DNA of 64,000 nt, from the NCBI RefSeq assembly GCF_001314325.1, contig NZ_CP009429.1:1550501-1614500 (forward strand), written 5' to 3'. A model generated the notes under the pieces. It made no database searches, was not told where the DNA came from, and saw nothing but the letters and a program-made list of their open reading frames with translations. The position numbers and the translations under genes are program-made. Source of the DNA: Sphingopyxis macrogoltabida. GTDB lineage: Bacteria > Pseudomonadota > Alphaproteobacteria > Sphingomonadales > Sphingomonadaceae. Below, piece after piece: positions 35,559 to 43,536 of this stretch. Position 1 is the stretch's first letter, and every line of letters begins with the position of its first letter.

Positions 35559-36152
35559 GTGAACCCGTCGATCCTGCACTTCTCGCGCTGGGGCAATGTC
35601 TTCAAGACATTGTTCTTCGCGGGATTCGCTGCGCTGGCTTTCTTCTTCGCGGTGCTGCTCCATCGTGAGGCGGATGCGCCGCCGCAACGGGTGCACTTGC
35701 CCGATCTCGATCTGCCCGTCCCGGCGCCGCACCGCGATCCGCTGGCGCCGGTCAAGATGCCCTTCCTTGTCGTCGCCGGCTGCGTCTGCCTTTTTTATGC
35801 CGGACGCCATGGCATGCGGGCGATAGCACGACAGGTCGCGGTGAGGATCGTCGACGGGCAACTTCACTTCCACCGAAGCTACACCTCCGTGCCTCCGGTT
35901 CTGCCGATTGCGGGCGTCGCGGAGGCGCTGTTCGACCGCGCCGACCGTCTGCCGGGCGAGGGCGACCGCGCGGCCCGGCTGGGTGCCCGGCTGCGCCACG
36001 GTCTCTACCTCCGCTATCGCACACAAGGCGCGGCAGGCGAACTGCGACTGGTCGACAATGATTTCGACGGCGGCACCGAACAATTGCGCCGTTTTGCTGC
36101 GCATCTGGAGGCGTGGCGCCAGTCGGCGGCGCGCACCGCCTATCGCGACTGA
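35559..36152 (+). CDS. Membrane protein of unknown function
   Basis: Protein of 197 residues beginning at GTG. Two hydrophobic segments are visible (about residues 14-31 and 67-84). They enclose a Pro-rich loop, and a soluble C-terminal domain follows (VRIVDGQLHFHRSYTSVPPVLPIAGV; TQGAAGELRLVDNDFDGG). No family was recognised. It is followed closely by the PAP2 gene and may be co-transcribed with it. The start is uncertain because no strong ribosome site is present. Confidence 0.65.
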   Translation: MNPSILHFSRWGNVFKTLFFAGFAALAFFFAVLLHREADAPPQRVHLPDLDLPVPAPHRDPLAPVKMPFLVVAGCVCLFYAGRHGMRAIARQVAVRIVDGQLHFHRSYTSVPPVLPIAGVAEALFDRADRLPGEGDRAARLGARLRHGLYLRYRTQGAAGELRLVDNDFDGGTEQLRRFAAHLEAWRQSAARTAYRD

Positions 36153-36188
36153 TTGCGGCGGCGACGAAGCTTTGCCAGAAGGCTTGGC

Positions 36189-36842
36189 ATGACGTTTCTA
36201 TCGGACCGGCCTGCTTCGCCTTTTCCTGCCCGCGCGCTGTTGATCATCCTGCTGCTCTTCGCCCTGCTCAGCGGCGTCGTGATGGCAGGCTTTGCAGACG
36301 GCCTCGACCGCCGCGTCGGGGGAGCACTGGCGCTCTCCGCGGACACGTCGCCGCCTTGGCTGATCACCGCTATGCAATGGATCAGCTTCATCGGCGGCGG
36401 AACGCCGCGCTGGATCATCGTGATCCTGCTCTGCGGGCTCGTCTGGCGCTGGTGCGGACCACGCTGTGCGACTGCGCTCGCCGGGGCGTCGCTGCTGTCG
36501 AACCTCGCGTCGAGCCTGCTGAAGATCGCTTTCGGCCGCGCCCGGCCCGACCTCATCGACCATCTCGACCATGTGTCGAGCGCCTCCTATCCCAGCGGCC
36601 ATGCGACGAATGCGGCGGTGGTCTACCTGCTCCTCGCCTGGCTGACGCCGCCGCGCTGGCGGCCGCTGGCGTGGGCGCTTGCCGGGACGATGATCGTCCT
36701 CAACGGCTTTTCGCGCATGACGCTCGGCGTCCATTGGGCGAGCGACATCGTCGGCGGGACGCTGCTCGGTGCGGCCTTTGCGTTGCTGGGGGCGTGGTGG
36801 GCCGGTGCGCGTAATGCGTCGCCGCCACTAAGGGATTTGTAA
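36189..36842 (+). CDS. PAP2-family membrane phosphatase
   Basis: Membrane protein of 217 residues with about six helices and the three phosphatase motifs: KIAFGRARPD (KxxxxxxRP), YPSGHATN (PSGH) and SRMTLGVHWASDIVGG (SRxxxxxHxxxD). Such enzymes dephosphorylate lipid phosphates, for example phosphatidylglycerol phosphate or undecaprenyl pyrophosphate, at the periplasmic face. The exact substrate is unclear. The ATG at 36189 follows AGAAGG; a TTG further upstream is less likely. Confidence 0.88.
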   Translation: MTFLSDRPASPFPARALLIILLLFALLSGVVMAGFADGLDRRVGGALALSADTSPPWLITAMQWISFIGGGTPRWIIVILLCGLVWRWCGPRCATALAGASLLSNLASSLLKIAFGRARPDLIDHLDHVSSASYPSGHATNAAVVYLLLAWLTPPRWRPLAWALAGTMIVLNGFSRMTLGVHWASDIVGGTLLGAAFALLGAWWAGARNASPPLRDL

Positions 36843-36886
36843 GCTCTCGCTGCTAATATTCGCCCGTGGGAAACGGGGGCAAGATT

Positions 36887-37303
36887 ATGTCGCTTGGGAA
36901 AATTGTCGGGGTGATCGGCGGCCTGCTACCGCTCGTCTATATCGGATATATGCTGCGTCACTTCATCGGCGTTGGCGGCGGCACGGCCGAAGGCGTCGCG
37001 TGGATCGGCCTCGGCCCGACGGTGATCGGCCTGTCGATCGTCGGCATCCTGTTCGCCCTGCCGTTGATCGTCAAGCTGATCCGCGCGGGGTCGGGCCTCA
37101 ATCGCGTGCCCGGTGCCGGCAATTTGAAGCCCGGTGAGGTGTCGTCGTCCGAAACGATCGAGTTCGACGCCGACGCCGCCTTCGCCAACTATATGCGCGG
37201 GCGCGAAGCGTCGGGCGGGGTGCTGCCGGTCGTCGAACCGTTGCCGGCCGATCCCGCGCCGGTCACGCCGCGCCCCGGCGGTTTCGGACGAAAGATCGTC
37301 TGA
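36887..37303 (+). CDS. Small membrane protein of unknown function
   Basis: Protein of 138 residues with two transmembrane helices (about residues 5-24 and 42-65) and a polar, Pro-rich C-terminal tail (EFDADAAFANYMRGREASGG). No known family or catalytic motif was recognised. It is placed between the PAP2 phosphatase and amidohydrolase genes, in the same direction. Confidence 0.68.
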   Translation: MSLGKIVGVIGGLLPLVYIGYMLRHFIGVGGGTAEGVAWIGLGPTVIGLSIVGILFALPLIVKLIRAGSGLNRVPGAGNLKPGEVSSSETIEFDADAAFANYMRGREASGGVLPVVEPLPADPAPVTPRPGGFGRKIV

Positions 37304-37381
37304 CCCGATTTTTGGGCTGTCCTATTCAGTCCTGTTTTGCCATCCAGTTTCCCGGATAACGAAAACGGGTTGGGGGCAAAT

Positions 37382-38716
37382 ATGCAATCGCGTGTGAAGT
37401 TCGGCAGTTTTCTGCGGCGAATCGCTTTTGGCGGCGTCGCGCTTTTCGTCCTGTCGGCGGCACCTGCCGGGGCGCAGGAGGCCGAGGGCCAGACGGTCAT
37501 CACCGCCGCGCACTATATCGACGTGCTGACCGGCAAGACGGTCGACTATCCCGCCATCTTCGTCGGCGCAGACGGCCGCATTACCGGCATCGCTGACGCG
37601 CGGACGGTGCGTTGGGGCGCGAACGTCAAACATGTCGACCTTGGCAACCGCACGCTGCTTCCCGGACTCATCGATATGCACGTTCACCTCGACGGCCCCG
37701 CCGACATCGGCGGCTATCGCGGGCTCGAATTCACCGACAGCTTCTGGGGCATGACCGCGGTCAAGAATGCGAACGACATGCTCGGCGCGGGCTTTACCAC
37801 CGTGCGCAACGTCGGGTCGGACAATCGCAACGACATCGGGCTCAAGCAGGCGATCGACGCCGGCTATGCGACGGGGCCGCGCATCGTTCCCGCAGGCTAT
37901 GCGCTCGGCGCGACCGGCGGGCATTGTGACAGCACCTTTCTGCCGCCCAGCCTTGAAAAGAAGGACGGCAAGGAAGAGGGGATCGGCGATACGCCTGACG
38001 AACTGCGCTATCAGGTGCGTCGCCAGCGTAAATTTGGCGCCGAGGTGATCAAGGTCTGCGCGACCGGCGGCGTCTTCTCGCGCAACACCGAGCCCGGCCA
38101 GTTGCAGGTGTCCGAAAAGGAACTCGCCGCCATCGCCGACGAAGCGCATCAGTGGGGGCTGCGCGTCGCGGCGCACGCGCATGGCGCGGCGGGCATTCGT
38201 GCCGCGATTGCCGCCGGAATCGACACGATCGAGCACGTCAGCCTGGTCGATGACGAAGGCATCCGCATGGCGCTCGCGCGCAAGCAGCCGGTGTGGTTCT
38301 CGATGGATATCTACAACACCGAATATACGCAGGCCGAGGGCGCGAAGAACGGCGTGCTCGAGGATAACCTCCGCAAGGACCGTGAGATTGCGCAGATCCA
38401 GCGCGACAATTTCCGCAAGGCGCACCGCGCGGGGGTGCGGATGGTGTTCGGCTCCGACGCCGGGGTGATGCCGCACGGCGAGGTCGGCAAGCAGTTCCGC
38501 GTCATGACCGAGTACGGGATGACCCCGCTGGAAGCGATCCAGGCCGCGACGCGCAACGCGGCGCAGGCACTCGGGCGCGAGAGCGACGTGGGTGCGATCG
38601 CGGTCGGCCGCTATGCTGATATCGTCGCGGTCGACGGCGACCCGCTGGCTAACGTGCGCGAGCTCGAAAGCGTCGATGCGGTGGTCAAGGGCGGGGTGCT
38701 GGTGAAGGGCGGCTAG
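37382..38716 (+). CDS. Exported metal-dependent amidohydrolase
   Basis: Protein of 444 residues with a signal peptide (cleavage likely after APAGA near residue 35) and the amidohydrolase TIM barrel. Metal ligands are in LLPGLIDMHVHLDGP (HxH near residues 100-102), a probable carbamylated lysine lies in AEVIKVCATGG, later histidines are in VAAHAHG and TIEHVSL, and the catalytic aspartate is in VFGSDAGVMPHG. It resembles imidazolonepropionase-like or Xaa-Pro dipeptidase-type exported amidohydrolases, so it may hydrolyse peptides or cyclic amides in the periplasm. The substrate is not known. Confidence 0.88.
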   Translation: MQSRVKFGSFLRRIAFGGVALFVLSAAPAGAQEAEGQTVITAAHYIDVLTGKTVDYPAIFVGADGRITGIADARTVRWGANVKHVDLGNRTLLPGLIDMHVHLDGPADIGGYRGLEFTDSFWGMTAVKNANDMLGAGFTTVRNVGSDNRNDIGLKQAIDAGYATGPRIVPAGYALGATGGHCDSTFLPPSLEKKDGKEEGIGDTPDELRYQVRRQRKFGAEVIKVCATGGVFSRNTEPGQLQVSEKELAAIADEAHQWGLRVAAHAHGAAGIRAAIAAGIDTIEHVSLVDDEGIRMALARKQPVWFSMDIYNTEYTQAEGAKNGVLEDNLRKDREIAQIQRDNFRKAHRAGVRMVFGSDAGVMPHGEVGKQFRVMTEYGMTPLEAIQAATRNAAQALGRESDVGAIAVGRYADIVAVDGDPLANVRELESVDAVVKGGVLVKGG

Positions 38717-38728
38717 GCGCCCGCGCTT

Positions 38729-39517
38729 TCAGTAGATCACCAGCTTGTCGACCATCGCCTCGTGCATTTCGGGGGTCAGGTTGAGCACCGCCTCGGCATA
38801 GGTTGCAACATCGCCATGGTCGCGGCGGATCGTCGCCAGCGCCGCGTCGAGGAAGGCGGGATTGACCGACATCAGCGTGCGGATCGCATCGTCATGGATC
38901 TCGCCGCCGTAGCGCGCCCGGATTTGCGATGCGCCCTGCGCGATCCGCTCGTCGATCTTTCCGGCGCTGTTGGTGAGCAGATAGTCCTGCATCAGATCGT
39001 CCTCATGGACGCCGAGCAGCCGGTGAACGACGGCGACGGCCAGCCCGGTGCGGTCCTTGCCCGCGACGCAGTGGACGAGGCTGGGGGCATCATATTCCGA
39101 AAGCGCCGCGAGATAGAGCCGCAGCGTCGCGACGAGGGCCGGGCGATAGGGCATGCCGGCATAGGTATCGATCATGCGGGCCCGCGCCGTCTCGTTGTCG
39201 ATCGCGCCGCCTGCCGCCTGCAGGTGCGGCGCGAGGCCCGCGGTCTGCCCGCCCGCGAACAGCACGCGGGCGGAGAAATTCTCGCTGCGCCGGCACGGGT
39301 GGACCTCGCGCTCATCGTCGCCGCGCAGGTCGACGATCGTCTCCAGCCCCAGCGCGTCGACCGCCGCAAGATCCTCAGGCGTCGCTTCGACATGATGCGC
39401 CGAGCGCCACAATATGCCGCCCCGCAGCCTTCCGCCGCCCTCGACCGCATAGCCGCCATAGTCGCGGAAATTGTGGATACCCGAAAGCGGCAGGACGCGT
39501 TCGGCAAGCATGGTCAT
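38729..39517 (-). CDS. Protein tyrosine/serine phosphatase (Y_phosphatase3 type)
   Basis: Protein of 262 residues. The N-terminal signature LSGIHNFRDYGG and the P-loop VHCVAGKDRTGLA, with nucleophilic cysteine near residue 149 (CxxxxxR), place it in the bacterial tyrosine phosphatase family that also includes lipid phosphatases such as LipA. The ATG at 39517 overlaps the stop of the upstream enoyl-CoA hydratase (ATGA), so the two are probably translated together. The target is unknown. Confidence 0.88.
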   Translation of the reverse strand: MTMLAERVLPLSGIHNFRDYGGYAVEGGGRLRGGILWRSAHHVEATPEDLAAVDALGLETIVDLRGDDEREVHPCRRSENFSARVLFAGGQTAGLAPHLQAAGGAIDNETARARMIDTYAGMPYRPALVATLRLYLAALSEYDAPSLVHCVAGKDRTGLAVAVVHRLLGVHEDDLMQDYLLTNSAGKIDERIAQGASQIRARYGGEIHDDAIRTLMSVNPAFLDAALATIRRDHGDVATYAEAVLNLTPEMHEAMVDKLVIY

Positions 39518-40317
39518 TCTCCCGTAAATACCGGCGGCCGCTTTTCGACAAAGGCGTTGATCGCCTCGCGATTGTCGGCGGTTTCGTGCACGATCGCCTG
39601 ATAGGCGGCGCTGATCTCGAGGATGTCGCTCATCCGGCTGTGCTGCGCTTCGCGGAGCAATCGCTTGGTGAGCCGGAGCGCGCGCGGCGGGTTGCACACG
39701 ATGCGTTCGGCGATGGCGATGGCGCGGTCCAGCAACTCCTCGTCGGGGACGACATCCGTCACCAGACCATATTCCTTTGCCTGCGCGGCGTCAAAGCGGT
39801 CGCCGGTGAGGAACAGTTCGGCGGCACGCGGATAGCCGAGGACTTTCTGAAGCAGCCATGCGCCGCCGTCGCCGGGGACGATGCCGACCTTGATGAAGCT
39901 GCACGCGAATTTCGCGCTCTCGGCGGCGATGCGGATGTCGCAGGTGCAGGCGAGGTCGCAGCCGAGGCCGATGGCGTGGCCGTTGACCGCGGCGATCATC
40001 GGGATTTCGCACTCCATCAGCGCGCGGATCACCGCTTGCACGCCCTTGCGGTAGTTGCTGCGCGTCGAATCGGGCTGGTCGAGAACGCCGATGCCGGTGC
40101 GGTCCTGCATCCCTTTCAGGTTGCCGCCGGCGCTGAACGCCTTGCCGCTGCCGGTGAGGATGATCGCGCTGACGCTGCGGTCGTCGCCAAGGGTACGCAG
40201 CGTGTCGATGATGTCCTGGCAATCCTCGTGCGTGCCGATCGCATTCATGCTCTCGGGCTTGATCATCGTCAGGATCGCGATCTTGCCCCGCCGTTCGACA
40301 CTCAGAAATTCGCCCAT
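39514..40317 (-). CDS. Enoyl-CoA hydratase/isomerase family protein
   Basis: Crotonase-fold protein of 267 residues. The CoA-binding oxyanion segments are SGKAFSAGGNLKGM and AVNGHAIGLGCDLACTCDIRIAAESA. An acidic residue sits in SFIKVGIVPGDGGAWLL at the position used by hydratases. It probably hydrates an unsaturated acyl-CoA in beta-oxidation; an isomerase role is also possible. It is divergent from the acyl-CoA dehydrogenase gene, with only 50 bp between. Confidence 0.88.
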   Translation of the reverse strand: MGEFLSVERRGKIAILTMIKPESMNAIGTHEDCQDIIDTLRTLGDDRSVSAIILTGSGKAFSAGGNLKGMQDRTGIGVLDQPDSTRSNYRKGVQAVIRALMECEIPMIAAVNGHAIGLGCDLACTCDIRIAAESAKFACSFIKVGIVPGDGGAWLLQKVLGYPRAAELFLTGDRFDAAQAKEYGLVTDVVPDEELLDRAIAIAERIVCNPPRALRLTKRLLREAQHSRMSDILEISAAYQAIVHETADNREAINAFVEKRPPVFTGE

Positions 40318-40367
40318 ATCCAAAATCCCTTTGCAGTTCGGGAAAGCTATTGCATGGCCAGCGGGAC

Positions 40368-41507
40368 ATGCAAGGCTTTGCGCTCTATCCTTTCGATCCG
40401 CCCGGCGACATATCGGCACTACGCGCCGATTTGCGGACGTGGCTTGCCGACCATCAGCCGCGAGGTGACATCGTCGAACGGGCCAATTGCTGGGCGAGCT
40501 TCGACGCCGGTTTCAGCCGTGCTCTGGGCGCTGCCGGTTACATCGGGATGACGCTGCCGGCGCGTTACGGGGGCGGCGAGCGGCATCCGCTCGAGCGCTA
40601 TGTCGTGATCGAGGAATTGCTCGCAGCGGGTGCGCCCGTAGGGGCGCACTGGATCGCCGACCGGCAGACCGGGCCGCTGATCCTGCGCTATGGCAGCGAG
40701 GAACAGCGGCAACGCTATCTGCCGGGAATCGCGAAGGGCGAACTCTATGCCTGCATCGGCCTATCCGAACCCGGCGCGGGGTCCGATCTTGCCGCGGTAC
40801 GGACGAGCGCGCGCGAAACCGCCGAGGGCTGGCGGATCAACGGGCAGAAAATCTGGACGACGGGCGCGCATCTGTCGCACGTCATCCTCGCGCTCGTCCG
40901 CACGGAAGAGGGCAGCGAACGCAACGCCGGTTTGAGCCAGTTGCTCGTCGATCTCGACACCCCAGGGATCACCATCCGCCCGATCATCGACATGGCGGGA
41001 AATCACGACTTCAACGAAATCTTCTTCGACGATGTGCTCGTTCCGCATGGCGCGTTGATCGGGACGCGCGGAGAAGGGTGGAAGCAGGTCACCGCCGAAC
41101 TCGGCCTCGAACGATCGGGTCCCGAGCGCTATCTGTCGAGCCATGCGCTGCTGGCGGCGCTGATCGACGCGGCAGGCAGCGACCCCGATCCGGCGGTCGC
41201 AGCCCTGATCGGCGAACTGACCGCCGAAATGTGGACGCTGCGCCAGCTTTCGATGTCGACCGCAGCCAAGCTCGCAGCGGGAGAAGACCCGATGGTCGAG
41301 GCGTCGGTGGTCAAGGAATTGGGCAATGCCTTCGAACAGGATATGCCGCGCCGGGTGCAGGCGGTGATCGATTGCGGGTGGGATGATAACGCCGACCTGG
41401 CGCGGCTGCTGCGCGCGCTGCTCATCGCGTCGCCGAGCTTCTCGCTCCGCGGCGGGACGCGCGAGGTGATCCGCGGGATCATCGCACGCGGATTGGGCCT
41501 GCGATGA
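40368..41507 (+). CDS. Acyl-CoA dehydrogenase, long partner of pair 1
   Basis: FAD-dependent dehydrogenase of 379 residues with all three family domains. The middle domain motif is ACIGLSEPGAGSDLAAVRT, followed by GWRINGQKIWTTGAH. The C-terminal part includes SFSLRGGTREVIRGIIARGLGL. It introduces a double bond next to the CoA thioester. Its stop overlaps the start of a much shorter dehydrogenase-like protein (ATGA), which suggests a heteromeric enzyme. Confidence 0.92.
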   Translation: MQGFALYPFDPPGDISALRADLRTWLADHQPRGDIVERANCWASFDAGFSRALGAAGYIGMTLPARYGGGERHPLERYVVIEELLAAGAPVGAHWIADRQTGPLILRYGSEEQRQRYLPGIAKGELYACIGLSEPGAGSDLAAVRTSARETAEGWRINGQKIWTTGAHLSHVILALVRTEEGSERNAGLSQLLVDLDTPGITIRPIIDMAGNHDFNEIFFDDVLVPHGALIGTRGEGWKQVTAELGLERSGPERYLSSHALLAALIDAAGSDPDPAVAALIGELTAEMWTLRQLSMSTAAKLAAGEDPMVEASVVKELGNAFEQDMPRRVQAVIDCGWDDNADLARLLRALLIASPSFSLRGGTREVIRGIIARGLGLR

Positions 41508-42223
41508 GCGGCGCCCGCGACATGCTGTGCGATACGGCGAGCGCCGTGTTCGCTGAAGCCGCGAGTGCCGGTATCGCGCCCGTCGAGGAGGCGGGCTTTG
41601 CCCTGTTGCTGGTGCCCGAGGCCGACGGCGGGTTCGGAGGCGACTGGGGCGATCTGAATGCGGTGTTGCAGATCGCGGGCGTTGCCGTGCCTGACTTGCC
41701 CGTTGCGCCTCTGATCCTGTCGGGATTGGGCGACGTCGATCCTGCGCTGCACGCCGCTGCGACGGTCAGCCTGATGGCCGGTGCGATGGGACAGGCGCTC
41801 GGCCTGTCGATCGAGCATGTCAACACGCGCCAGCAATTCGGCCGCCCGCTCGGCAAGTTTCAGGCAGTACAGCAATCGCTTGCCGTGATGGCGTGCGAGG
41901 TGCGCGCGGTCGATGCCGCCGCCGCCGCGATGGCAAAGCGGCTCGATGTCGTGGGCTTCGATGCCGAGGCCGCGAATTTCGAGATTGCCGCCGCCAAACT
42001 GCGCGCCAACCGCGCGGTCGGTGTCGTTACTGCGGTCGCGCATCAGGTGCACGGCGCGATCGGCTTTACCCGCGAATATGAGCTGCACCGCGTGACCATC
42101 CCGCTGATGCGCTGGCGCGGCGAGCATGGCAACGACGCGCACTGGGCGCAGCGACTGGGGCGTCAGGTTGCCGGTTTCGGCGGGCGCGGCCTCTGGGAAG
42201 CGATGACCGCGCGCGCCGATTGA
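41504..42223 (+). CDS. Shortened acyl-CoA dehydrogenase-like protein, partner of pair 1
   Basis: Protein of 239 residues, well below the usual 360-400. It has a short N-terminal segment (PVEEAGFALLLVPEADGGFGG) and then passes to the C-terminal helical domain (NTRQQFGRPLGKFQAVQQSLA; VAHQVHGAIGFTREYELHR). The middle beta domain with the FAD/substrate signature is missing. It cannot be a complete dehydrogenase alone. The 4-bp overlap with the full-length partner suggests it is the second subunit of an alpha-beta type enzyme, as known for some steroid side-chain dehydrogenases. No frameshift is visible, so it looks like an intact short gene. Confidence 0.85.
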   Translation: MSGARDMLCDTASAVFAEAASAGIAPVEEAGFALLLVPEADGGFGGDWGDLNAVLQIAGVAVPDLPVAPLILSGLGDVDPALHAAATVSLMAGAMGQALGLSIEHVNTRQQFGRPLGKFQAVQQSLAVMACEVRAVDAAAAAMAKRLDVVGFDAEAANFEIAAAKLRANRAVGVVTAVAHQVHGAIGFTREYELHRVTIPLMRWRGEHGNDAHWAQRLGRQVAGFGGRGLWEAMTARAD

Positions 42224-42227
42224 GTCG

Positions 42228-43358
42228 TCAGCGTACCGCGCCGCCGCCGCGGAGCGCCGCGATCTTGTCCGCATCATAGCCGAGCCCCGCGAGCACTGCA
42301 TCGCCGTCGCCGCCGACCGCCGGTGCCTGCCGCGGCGTATCGTTGACCGTCGCCGAATAGCGCGGCGCGGGCGCGGGATGCGGGACGCCTGCAACCTCGA
42401 CGAAGGTCTTGCGCTCGACATTGTGCGGATGGTGCGGCGCTTCGCTGAGCGACAGAACCGGTGCGAAGCAGACGTCGGTCATTTCCATCAGCTCGCACCA
42501 TTGGTCGCGGGTCTTCGTTGCGAACAGCGCTGCGACCTTTGCCTTTTTCGCAGGCCAGTTTTCCTGATCGTCCTGCACATCGAAATCGGGATCGGCGTCG
42601 AGGCCCGTCTTGGCGCGGAGCAGGGCATAGAATTGCGGCTCGATCGAGCCGATCGAGATGAACTTGCCGTCGCTGCAGGTGTAGGTGTCGTAATAGGGCG
42701 CGCCGCCGTCGAGGCGGTTCACGCCGGCTTCGTCCTTGATCATGCCGGCGCCGTGGAACCACCAGCTCATCCCCGCGAGCAGCGCCGAACCGTCGGTCAT
42801 CGCGCAGTCGATCACCTGACCCTGACCGGTCTTTGCGGCGTGCAGCAGCGCGCTCGACATACCGAACGCCAGCATCATGCCGCCGCCGCCGAAGTCGCCG
42901 ACATAATTGACCGGCGGCACGGGCTTTTGGCCGGCGAGGCCGACGGTGTGAAGGACGCCCGACAGCGAGATATAGTTGATGTCGTGGCCCGCGGCCTGCG
43001 CATAGGGACCGAACTGACCCCAGCCGGTCATGCGGCCGTAGACGAGTTTCGGATTGTCGCCGAGCAACACATCGGGACCGAGGCCGAGGCGCTCCATCAC
43101 CCCGGGGCGATAGCCCTCGATAATTCCATCGGCACTTTTGCAAAGGTCGCGGGCGATCTGGACAGCGTCGGGATTTTTCATGTCGAGCGCGATCGAGGTG
43201 CGATTGCGCGACAGCGGATCGCGCGGATCCATGAAGCCGCCCGGGCGGTCGATGCGGATCACTTCGGCGCCATGGTCGGCGAGCATCATGCCGCAGAACG
43301 GGCCGGGGCCGATGCCGGCGAATTCGATGATACGGATACCCTGAAGCGGACCTGCCAT
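42228..43358 (-). CDS. CaiB/BaiF family protein, alpha-methylacyl-CoA racemase-like
   Basis: Protein of 376 residues of the class III CoA-transferase family. The N-terminus GIRIIEFAGIGPGPFCGMMLADHGAEVIRIDRP and the pair GHDINYISLSG and YVGDFGGGGM, which carry the catalytic histidine and aspartate in characterised racemases, point to alpha-methylacyl-CoA racemase. It would convert (2R)- to (2S)-methyl-branched acyl-CoAs so that beta-oxidation can act on them. A CoA-transferase role is possible but less likely. GGGAGAAG precedes the ATG. Confidence 0.9.
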   Translation of the reverse strand: MAGPLQGIRIIEFAGIGPGPFCGMMLADHGAEVIRIDRPGGFMDPRDPLSRNRTSIALDMKNPDAVQIARDLCKSADGIIEGYRPGVMERLGLGPDVLLGDNPKLVYGRMTGWGQFGPYAQAAGHDINYISLSGVLHTVGLAGQKPVPPVNYVGDFGGGGMMLAFGMSSALLHAAKTGQGQVIDCAMTDGSALLAGMSWWFHGAGMIKDEAGVNRLDGGAPYYDTYTCSDGKFISIGSIEPQFYALLRAKTGLDADPDFDVQDDQENWPAKKAKVAALFATKTRDQWCELMEMTDVCFAPVLSLSEAPHHPHNVERKTFVEVAGVPHPAPAPRYSATVNDTPRQAPAVGGDGDAVLAGLGYDADKIAALRGGGAVR

Positions 43359-43536
43359 GTCTTTCTTCTCCCAATATGTCCCCTTGGCCATGCCGGTGCG
43401 AAAGGGGCAGCGCAAGGGCCAAGCGCCCCGCGCGGGATAGGATTTCTTTTCCGGCGGGATAGGGCGCTGGCCCCCGGAAATGCTGAGGCGCAGAATGTTG
43501 CACTAATGTGCCAGCGAACTTCAAATTGTTGTCAAA

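Noticed and set aside
38700..38728. Hairpin at the amidohydrolase end as a terminator
   Set aside because: Only a 5-bp stem can form, without a T-run; support is too weak.
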